64,000 nucleotides of DNA from Sinotaia quadrata (lineage: Eukaryota > Mollusca > Gastropoda > Architaenioglossa > Viviparidae): the NCBI GenBank assembly GCA_028829895.1, contig CM054182.1:62659879-62723878 (forward strand), read 5' to 3'. The first letter of the stretch is position 1. Each line of letters starts with the position of its first letter. Below the pieces are notes generated by a model. It was not told where the DNA came from, did not search any database, and saw only the letters and a list, made by a program, of their open reading frames with translations. Of the stretch, positions 55,653 to 64,000 are shown in pieces. The position numbers were made by a program, and so were the translations under genes.

Positions 55653-56172
55653 AACATTGAAGTTTAAAAATTATAACTTTTTATAAATTTGTGAAAAAGA
55701 ATTTCCTCAAAATAATATATAAAGAAAGAAAAAGTAAATTTTCCGTGCATCAAGTTTGTTTACAGCAGTGCCGATATTAACATAACAACATTTCACGGAC
55801 AGTCCAAATCTGGTCATAATATCATATAGGAAAAGAAACATAGGCACCAAGACTTGTCTACACTATTATGAGAAGAAATATTTTTTTGTAGTAAAATTCA
55901 GAAAATCAGTGAAGTTTTACAAGAAATCACTCCCTCTCTCAGACTCAGCAGATTGATAAACCTCTGCTCAAAATAGCGTCATAGCGTCAGGAGATAAGAA
56001 TAATAAACGGGGGAACGTAGTTTATTTTCTTTAATAATTTTTAATATGTCGAGTAATAATGGATGGGGATAATATTGCATTAAGTGGTTTTCCTCTAATA
56101 ATACACAATACATTTAATTACTGAATTGCACGCCTAATTGCTTTGCTCATATTTGAATTCAGATCTTTCAGC
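55653..56172. other. No gene recognised
   Basis: AT-rich spacer. Confidence 0.5.
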
Positions 56173-56530
56173 AATGTCTTCCAACACTCACGGTAGTACA
56201 GCTGAAACTATTACTTTTCAGCAGTTCACACCAACACTCACGATAGTACAGCTGAAACTATTACCTTTCAGCAGTTCACAACAACACTCACGGTAGTACA
56301 GCTGAAACTATTACCTTTCAGCAGTTCACAACAACACTCACGATAGTACAGCTGAAACTATTACTTTTCAGCAGTTCACAACAACACACGATAGTACAGC
56401 TGAAACTATTACCTTTCAGCAGTTCACAACAACACTCACGATAGTACAGCTGAAACTATTACTTTTCAGCAGTTCACAACAACACTCACGATAGTACAGC
56501 TGAAACTATTACCTTTCAGGAGTGCACAAC
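56173..56530. repeat. 50-bp minisatellite, 7 copies
   Basis: CACTCACGATAGTACAGCTG then AAACTATTACCTTTCAGCAG and TTCACAACAA, with 50-bp spacing and one copy shortened by two bases (56345 to 56393). Confidence 0.95.
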
Positions 56531-57108
56531 AACACCACTCACTACATTCCATTATTCTTTCCTTATGAGTGCCTTCTGAGAGGTCCAGCAGTACATCTAG
56601 CACAAGCTAACCTTTGCAAGCAAGCTTCTGAGAGGTCCAACATTGAAATGTTCGTTGTTCGCCAAAGTATTAGACACATTACAACCATAGAGAATTGCAA
56701 TAATAATTGTGACTCCATTTAAAACATTCAAAAACAAAAAAAAATGAAGTAAACAGAAGAAAAGAATAGAGAAATAATCAGCCAATCAATTTTACACTCC
56801 TTAAATTCAGCACACGCACGACTGGAAATAAAGTAAAGAATGTTAGAAAATCTTTTTACCACCAGACAAAACGTAATAACTTTAGCCTTCCAGCAGCGCT
56901 GAATGATAATCACTGGGTCAACGCAGCAAATCAATTGAGGTGCGTAACATCGATGGCTCTTTTGTAGTGTGCAATAAATACAGCGAGACGAGCGTGCACT
57001 ATTACTGTTTAAGCACTTTTTCCTGACATAAAGCAAAAAGGTTAATGGTACAATCTTTTACCAATGCAATGAGAGCATTTTATTTCCTTTTTAATAATGT
57101 TCCACTTT
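56531..57108. other. No gene recognised
   Basis: A 102-codon minus frame at 56728-57036 resembles nothing I know. Confidence 0.45.
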
Positions 57109-57178
57109 GATCATCGTCATCGTCGTCGTCGTCGTCATCATCATCATCTCCATCACCATCATCGTCGTCGTCATTGTA
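57109..57178. repeat. (ATC/GTC)n trinucleotide repeat
   Basis: ATCATCGTCATCGTCGTCGT and similar, with CATCTCCATCACC interruptions. Confidence 0.93.
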
Positions 57179-59169
57179 ATATCATAAGCAATATTACTAT
57201 ACCATTACAGCTGTTACTGTTGCTTTTACATCTATATTAAGAACTCAAAATAATACAGTGTTGCATTGCATTCCTTCATGCCCTAATGTTCATCAGTTAC
57301 ATACATCTGCTTCATTCTGTAAAACTAGAAAAACCAGTAAACAAAATACAGGTGTACAGCACCAACAAAACTCATGAGTAAACAAGGGAGAGAAATAAGG
57401 CACACTTTGACCGTGAAGCAGACTAATGTAGGGTTTTGCTGCTTGGAAATATGGTAGCCGATCCTCCCACCTTTTGCGATTTTCATTCCAGTAAAACAAT
57501 TAACACTATTTGTTTTCTTTCCCGGTCAGGTGAGAAAATGGAATACTATTTGAAAAACAGAGAAACGGCAGGTCCTTGCCATGTCTAGAATAATGACTGT
57601 TGTCAAATTAACAAAGAACGTGACCCTAAGAGAGTGGGTGACCCGCTCTAGACATATGACCCCCACTCGGGACTTCATGACGTAGATACCCTGCCCCAAG
57701 CGATAACTCATGACAAATCTACTCTACCTCAAATGAAAGCTCATGACATTTGCTAGTTCTGAATTAGCTCCCCCCACCATTGACTGCATATCACCTACAC
57801 TGTTGCAGTGAAAAGACAATTTGCAGCGTAATAGGTCAAACAGTCAAAGTGCTTGAAAGTCGATTACTACTCTCACTTCATTTTCGTTTCTTCGAGTTCA
57901 TTATTATTTTTCTTTTCAATAATAAATTTTATTTCTAAAGCAGGTAATATTGACTTTCTGACAATGCAATAAAAAAATGTTTACGACGATCAGAAAGATA
58001 AACTGGCCGTGTCTCTGTACACTTGTTTGCTTTATTTTCCTTCATTACGTCTCGTCACGTAGAGGCAAAACACAAAGGGGCGGGATCTCGCTGTCATGAG
58101 ACTCGTGACTAAGCAAAAAATATTCAACCTCTCCGCTTCTCCGCAAAAGAACCCAACAAGACACTTTTAGGCATTTCAACTGAAAATAAAGCATCGATTT
58201 GTCAAATCTGTTTTGAAACACGGGCTGCACGTGCGAGTCTGCATTTACTTGTGTCTCTCAGCAAGCTAATGTTCGCGTGCAGCTGTCCGTCAGTGTGTCC
58301 AGAGATGGTATAAAGCAGACTGTTCAACCATCGGATACAAGTATCGACCGGACGTTAGCCCTTGCCCTGTTCGTGAGATAGGATAATGTCGGCTGCTTAG
58401 TACGATTGCACCGTTTTCTCCGTGAAGGAACTGCTGTGCTAGATAGCCAGGCATCACCAGTGACGTAAATTAGTCTCCATTGTATCAGAAAGAGAAATTA
58501 TTTGAGGACGGAAGACGGTTTGGTAGGTGGGAGAGTTGGGACAAGGGCTAAGGTGGGCAAATGGATTTCGCTGTGCAGGGTTCACAAAGTGCCTAGGCTT
58601 ATCGAGAACATCAATAACAACAACAACGAAAAGAACTGACTAAGTGAAAAGATATTCAAGAAAGTGAAACTGTAATGGAGGAGGAGGAAGCCTGTGAAGA
58701 AAGCATGCTAAACTATAACAATTTAAAAGGATATCACAATATTCACAAATGAACAACTAAATAATAGGAAAGAAATAACATTATAAACAATATAGCACTG
58801 CATTTATGCTAGTAACAAATAATCCAAAACAAACAAATGCTTTATTGTGTGGGTGGGAGGAAAAGCGGTAAACAGCACTGACTTGAAAACCCGTTGCATA
58901 AGAATTATAGTTTGCCTTTTCTTGGAAATATTCATCATCATTTTAAGGAACAATTTTATATGAGTGAAAATAATATTCTATAGTAAATAAACTTGTAAAA
59001 TCAACGTAAACTTAAACTGCAAAGTATGATCGGAAAATCACTGTTGCTTTTATAAAAATGCGTCAAATAATGACACGTTTGCACTTGAGGAACTCTTCGG
59101 AACGTATACACGCATTTCATTAATTGGGTTTCCATATCAACACAATCAAACAAAGCTGGTCAGATGTCA
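57179..59169. other. Long stretch without a recognised gene
   Basis: Mixed composition. Around 58260-58480 the sequence is more G+C-rich and contains TATAAAG near 58310, which could be a promoter, but I find no coding exon downstream. The remainder is AT-rich. Confidence 0.4.
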
Positions 59170-59310
59170 ATGTAGATGGCATAACGTCTTATGGGTCGGG
59201 TGTCCTACCACGGGTGAATGAAGAGAGACAGCACAGCGTCTTATGGGTCGGGTGTCGCACCATGTGTCAATGAAGAGTCACAGCACAGCGTCTTATAGAT
59301 CAGGTGTCCC
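59170..59310. repeat. Three-copy repeat of about 52 bp (GCGTCTTATGGGTCGGGTGT)
   Basis: CAGCGTCTTATGGGTCGGGT, or close variants, occurs three times, each followed by CACCA.GTG and AATGAAGAG. Confidence 0.85.
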
Positions 59311-59881
59311 ATGTAACCATGAACAAAGACAACATGTCGTCTGTATTCCTCAGGAATACATTTGCTTTAAACACTGCGCTGTGACTATCCTTCCTCTTCC
59401 CCCACCCCACCCCTCCGTAAAAGAAGACAATAATAAAATGTAACGTGATCAATTGCAGTGACGGTGACTGAGATCATACATCAGCTTCAGATGGCCGTTA
59501 AAAAGGATCCGACACACCAGTCTTAGAGGGCAGCGGGTGGAAATGGAAAGAAACATTTGTTACCCTCGCCATTCAACAGACCGGAAATTTGCACGGGGTG
59601 TTAAGCCGATTGCTTTCAGTACGTTGTTGGTTTTTATTGCGTTTTATTGCGTTTCTGTTACCGTGAAACCGAATTATTTAAAATGTAAGGTTTAACAGTA
59701 TTTTTTATCTTTGCTTCTGATGGACTGATGGTTGGTTTAATTGGTAATCGAAATAACGTTTGGTTATCCTGGGTGTCCAATACAGAAGAACAAAGCAGCG
59801 TGCTTGTAAACGTATACACATAAATACACGCGTGTAATGATAGAGATTAACGTTTGCACGACATAAATGTTTGAATACATG

Positions 59882-59882
<1 letters not shown>
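59311..59882. other. No gene recognised
   Basis: Single-copy spacer. Confidence 0.45.
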
Positions 59883-59924
<42 letters not shown>

Positions 59925-59933
59925 ACACACACG
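59883..59933. repeat. (AC)n microsatellite
   Basis: About 24 AC units with one AT interruption. Confidence 0.96.
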
Positions 59934-60384
59934 ATTACATTCACACGCATTAAAAAAAAAATTCCACGGGATTTCAGTACCGTAGGACATATTTCAGTAT
60001 ATTTTATTTTTTGAGGAATTATTTCAATGTGTTCCTAATGGAGCTTAGAACCCATATGTCTAAACTGTGCCATGAAAATAAAAATAAACATGAAGTAAAG
60101 AAAATGTGTCTATTATGCAACAATGTATTGCTATCATCTTAAAAGACATGAGACAGACATAGATCTTAAACTTTTGAAAACTGCAATCCTCTTTCACTTT
60201 TAAATTTAAAATTCAAATGACTTACGAATAACCTTCCAACTCCTGTAATATGATTAGGTCAGAAGCAGAACAATTTATAAATCTCGACATATCAGGGATA
60301 TTTCAGATATTGCACCTAAAACGTTATGCGCTTAACGGTGTTGTCCTGTTGCAATCCATAAATCATTTATAGAGAACTTACTCC
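59934..60384. other. No gene recognised
   Basis: AT-rich spacer. Confidence 0.45.
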
Positions 60385-60562
60385 ACTTTCGTTTGTCGTC
60401 AATAGAAGTGTCTGGATTTATTAAGTATACTTAGCTACGAATCACTTTCGTATGTCGTCAAGAGAAGTGACTGGATTTATTAAGTATACGTAGCTACGAA
60501 TCATTTTCGTATGTCGTCAATAGAAGTGACTGGATTTATTAAGTATACGTAGCTACGAATCA
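60385..60562. repeat. 59-bp minisatellite, 3 copies
   Basis: CACTTTCGTATGTCGTCAAT and GACTGGATTTATTAAGTATA with CGTAGCTACGAAT, starting at about 60385, 60443 and 60502. Confidence 0.92.
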
Positions 60563-60643
60563 CCTCTCTTCCCAACGAACACACATTAATGTTTTGAAAT
60601 ATGTTATCAACGGCATCGAAGAAATGTGTTTAAATCACTGAGG

Positions 60644-60644
<1 letters not shown>

Positions 60645-60695
<51 letters not shown>

Positions 60696-60702
60696 TTACC
60701 TA

Positions 60703-60765
<63 letters not shown>

Positions 60766-60785
60766 GTGTCTGTCTGTCTATCTAT
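60645..60785. repeat. Compound (CTAT)n/(CT)n/(CTGT)n microsatellite
   Basis: TCTA run, then TACCTACCCACC, then (CT)n, then TCTA/TCTG units. Confidence 0.96.
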
Positions 60786-61719
60786 TACTGACAATGTTCT
60801 GACTGCATTCATTCACTAATTCTACTAAGCTAATAGCTACTACTGATTACACTCATTCATTGACAGCTAATACGAAAGATCATTATCGTTGTGAATTACA
60901 CTAAACAAATTCCAGGAACAGCAGCTTCTATGGCTTGCTCACGCAAACAGCACTGTACACATGTCGGTTCGCGCAGATGTGTAAAACGAAAAATCGACCT
61001 CGAGATGACAATAGATATGGTGTCATCGCACGCGTTGGAATTATAGACTAGCTCATCACACTGACAGGGTCTTCATTTCCCCTTCTTATCTCGATCAAGC
61101 CGCATTGCACCCCAAATTAACTTGCTCGCGACAGCTACAATCTTCTTGATGTCAGTGCCGGAAAGACCCTGACGCCCCGTGCACATTTTGAAAGACGAGG
61201 TAATCGCCGTGTTTCCGTTTCATGACGATCGTGCGGTGACTTGCAACTGATTAGAAACGCTTGACCGACAAGAAAATATGATTTTTATTTAAATTCTATT
61301 ACTGTAAATTACAATTAAGATTTTATTTTTTTTTAAAAAGAAATTCTTTCCACGCCATGACGTCACGAAGACACGACAGCTTAAAATGGGCATTTGGAAG
61401 CCACTTTAAGTATTAATACAGTTCGTTTAAGTAGCAGGTCTAGCAAATGTACTTTTGCAATCGATTAGCTCTTAATACAGGAAAGTGGTGTTTCTCATTG
61501 GTGGTTCGTAAAATAGTTTGGCTTTAGTAAAAATATGTATAATCAGGCAATACACATGCTAACTATGTCGGTCTAGCTTCGTTTTGTTGTTTAGATACGA
61601 AGATAGTATGTTGTCTAGCAAGAGTTTTAAATTGTTCTGATAACGTTAATACTAATTGTATAATTTAATCTTTTATACCGGACTTACTGTAGGAATGAGA
61701 CTTTTCAATAAATCGTTTC
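60786..61719. other. No gene recognised
   Basis: 60950-61280 is CpG-containing and less A/T-biased, but neither strand gives a sustained frame. Nothing is supported. Confidence 0.45.
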
Positions 61720-61835
61720 CAGAACACTTTCTCATCCACTAATACAACAATGACCTACTGTTTTATCAAATCTATTCCATAACACTTTCTCATCCATTAA
61801 AACAATAATGGAACCACTTTATCAAAACTCGTTCA
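61720..61835. repeat. Tandem duplication of about 60 bp (ACACTTTCTCATCCA)
   Basis: ACACTTTCTCATCCACTAAT and ACACTTTCTCATCCATTAAA, each followed by ACAATAATG-like sequence and TTTATCAAA. Confidence 0.8.
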
Positions 61836-62399
61836 TAGCACACTCGTCAAACCTCTGATACACTCACACCTACACGAGACAAATTATGTGTGATAAAATA
61901 TGAAGGCTATTTCAGTACAACAATACTCCCCCCCCCCTACCTTGTGTACTAAAATATGTAAATCTATGTCAGTGCAATGCTATGTCCAACCATATGCTCA
62001 TACCTTCTGTTAATTTCATCTGTATAGTGCACACTATGTTCTTTATGCGCATAATTGCAAGCAAGCATATCTGTCTATCTATCTATCTAACTATCTGATT
62101 GTCGGTCTCTCGGTATGTTTGCTTTATGAAAATCTTATTTCAGAAATTTTAACAAATCGCCATTACGTCCTGTCCGCAGATTTGGAGCACCTCAGACATT
62201 CCATGTTTACAAGAGAGCGTTGAGTTTTTATGATTTAATTTTTCTTGTTGCAGCAGACAACCAGCAAGAATAACGGATGAGAGAAAAAATCAAAGGAAAC
62301 GGCTGGCCGAAAGAAATTAGCGTGTTTAAGCTTTCACCAATGGAAACAGGGAAGAAAAAATACATATTTGCACAGAAAATTGAAAGTCTTTTGCTCTTT
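61836..62399. other. No gene recognised
   Basis: Includes a C9 run near 61929 and a short CTAT run at 62073-62098. No gene. Confidence 0.45.
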
Positions 62400-62605
62400 C
62401 AGATGAAAATAGTCGAGTCCATTAGAGAGAAAGATGTGATGGCATTTTCTGAGGTGAAAACATTCGTGTTCATTATAAGGAAAGATGTGACGACAAATTC
62501 CTCAGATGAAAATATGCGTGTCTAGTGCAAAGGAAAGTTGAGATGCTGGATTGTTGAGATGAAAGCATTCGTGTTCAGTACAAAGACACATTTGAGGACA
62601 CATTT
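62400..62605. repeat. Degenerate tandem repeat of about 60 bp
   Basis: AGATGAAAATAGTCGAGTCC, AGGTGAAAACATTCGTGTTC, AGATGAAAATATGCGTGTCT and AGATGAAAGCATTCGTGTTC, each followed by an AAGGAAAG-like tract. The 82-codon frame at 62277-62525 overlaps and is probably an artefact. Confidence 0.75.
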
Positions 62606-63130
62606 TGACTTTGTAACACAGGAAGAGGAAACTGTATATGAAATTTCTGACTTAATCAGGAAAAATAAAAAAAATAAAACGTTAGCTGACTGTTGTACTA
62701 AATTTTGACTATAGCTGAAAAATGTGGTTAGAGTGTGTGGACACGAAAAGGCCAGTCTTGCGTAATAGGCACATTGACATCTTTCAATTATTTTCGTATT
62801 CATTATCTAAAATACGTTCTTTATCTCCGGTTATAAACTACATTATCGGGAAAAAATTACTTTATGCATGATTATACAAAGCACTTTAACTTAAGTCTGA
62901 ATATTAATTACACGTAGACAAGTGATGAATAATATTTTGTACATTCAATGAATGTGTAAGCATTAAAAAAAGTACTTATTTAAAATCTATTTTATACACT
63001 CAGTACGCATTCATACATATGTGCTTTATCAAGTAGTTAAATATTAAAATGAATGAGCATTGCCTTGATATGACGTAAAAATAAATAATATAATGCAATT
63101 CTGCTGATTTCATTGCCACGTTTGACTGAT
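62606..63130. other. No gene recognised
   Basis: AT-rich spacer. Confidence 0.45.
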
Positions 63131-63358
63131 GTCACAGTAATGTAGACTGCACCATGTCACAAAATATAGACTGCACCATGTCACAAAATATAGACTGCAC
63201 CATGTCACAAAATGTTGACTGCACCATGTCACAAAATGTAGACTGCACCATGTCACAAAATATAGACTGCACCATGTCACAAAATATAGACTGCACCATG
63301 TCACAAAATGTAGACTGCACCATGTCACAAAATGTAGACTGCACCATGTCACGAAATG
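63131..63358. repeat. 24-bp minisatellite, about 9 copies
   Basis: GACTGCACCATGTCACAAAA plus TATA or TGTA, period 24 bp. It encodes the eight-residue MSQN(I/V)DCT on the plus strand and CDMVQS(T/I)F on the minus. Both frames are artefacts of the period. Confidence 0.96.
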
Positions 63359-63590
63359 CTAGGGTATCGTTTCATGGAGAAATGTATCTCGTGTCCAGAA
63401 GCAAAGTACAGAAAATTAATTACATGGTGTACAGTCGTGCCAAGTGAGAGGATCAGAAGCGGACTAAGAGGCATTCGTTCATATCGAGTATCAAGACCTC
63501 AGGTGGTCAGTCAGTCGGTGTGTAGAGTGTTGTGATGTTGGATAGGTAGAGGTAGGTTATGGGCTTTTGGAGTGACATCTGGTCGTGAGT
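63359..63590. other. No gene recognised
   Basis: Short spacer before the LINE 3' end. Confidence 0.45.
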
Positions 63591-63606
63591 TTCTATCTAT
63601 CTATCC
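63585..63606. repeat. Short (TCTA)n at the LINE 3' end
   Basis: TTTCTATCTATCTATCCC lies where the LINE coding frame stops, so on the LINE strand it is a GATA tail. Confidence 0.8.
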
Positions 63607-64000
63607 CTTAGACTTGTCGACCGTTGGAGCATCACTGATGACATGACAACCAGTTTCCTCCATTCCATTCTGTTCTCTGCTAATATTATCGTATTGCTCA
63701 GTTTCACTCCTGTCCACTCTGAGATGTTATCCTCCCATCTTTTCCTCTGTCTTCCTCTCCTTCGCCCTCCTTGCACAGTACCTTGTATGATTGTCTTGGC
63801 AAGCCCTGTTGATCGTGAGACATGCCCATACCATTTCATTTTGCGTTTCTTTACAATGGACAATAGCTCTTCATAGGGCCCAATGGCTTGCCTAATTCTG
63901 TTTCCCATTTCCCCATTCATGACATGATTTCTATACAAAATGCCAAGTAACCTTCGAAAGCATCTCATTTCAGTAGCGTGTACCCTCCTTTCGAGATCCG
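63597..64000 (-). CDS. C-terminal end of a non-LTR retrotransposon polyprotein (partial)
   Basis: The minus-strand frame is open from the window edge (DLERRVHATEMRCFRRLLGI) to TAG at 63597-63599. The segment IRQAIGPYEELLSIVKKRKM, then KWYGHVSRS, then GGRRRGRQRKRWEDNI is the post-RT tail I know from many invertebrate LINEs annotated as endonuclease-reverse transcriptase. No internal stop over at least 134 codons. The stop codon falls inside a GATAGATAGATAG run that forms the start of the 3' end. Endonuclease and RT would lie beyond 64000. The clade is not assigned from this fragment. Confidence 0.85.
   Translation of the reverse strand, partial: DLERRVHATEMRCFRRLLGILYRNHVMNGEMGNRIRQAIGPYEELLSIVKKRKMKWYGHVSRSTGLAKTIIQGTVQGGRRRGRQRKRWEDNISEWTGVKLSNTIILAENRMEWRKLVVMSSVMLQRSTSLRDR

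Noticed and set aside
58300..58345. Promoter at TATAAAG with downstream transcript
   Set aside because: No coding exon or splice donor follows that I can support, so it is mentioned only as a possibility in the spacer entry.
63110..63447. Repeat-peptide frames (MSQNIDCT and its antisense)
   Set aside because: The 24-bp period is divisible by three, so frames stay open without selection.

Overview
The window is eukaryotic nuclear DNA, AT-rich and gene-poor. It is packed with microsatellites, minisatellites and transposable elements. Coding sequence is split by introns with GT/AG borders and there are no operons. The abundance of GATA/TCTA and CA/TG repeats, a LINE tail of a type I know from marine invertebrates, and compact CD225 (dispanin) membrane-protein genes suggest a lophotrochozoan, most likely a mollusc. 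That assignment is inference.

Layout. 0-6 kb: a possible non-coding first exon, then several minisatellites. 6.0-14.4 kb: a complete LTR retrotransposon on the minus strand, with two LTRs of about 1.69 kb, a 5-bp target duplication, a tRNA-Pro-type primer site and a gag-pol frame broken by one in-frame TAG. Its pol order is protease, integrase, reverse transcriptase, RNase H. This is the Gmr1-like arrangement, a Ty3/gypsy element with Ty1/copia-like order. Its Gag carries a SCAN-like segment. 14.4-19 kb: five minisatellites. 20.2-21.3 kb: the terminal exon of a CD225 protein (+). 24.0-26.0 kb: a plausible two-exon small gene with a TATA box. 27.5 kb: a mariner-type MITE. 30.4-30.9 kb: two phase-compatible exons of a possible multi-pass membrane protein, downstream of two CRE sites. 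36.4 kb: a terminal exon with one membrane segment. 38.8-39.3 kb: a second CD225 exon (-). 39.5-40.4 kb: a decayed LINE. 41.1-43.7 kb: a DNA transposon with terminal inverted repeats, a frameshifted THAP finger and a nested 160-bp inverted repeat. 44-63 kb: mostly satellites plus a 0.9-kb dispersed repeat present twice. 63.6 kb to the edge: the C-terminal end of another LINE.

Two paralogous CD225 genes face each other about 18 kb apart, with other membrane-protein exon candidates between them, so this may be a small locus of membrane-protein genes swollen by repeats. The retrotransposon, both LINEs, the THAP element and the MITE belong to separate families. Most other open frames are by-products of tandem repeats.
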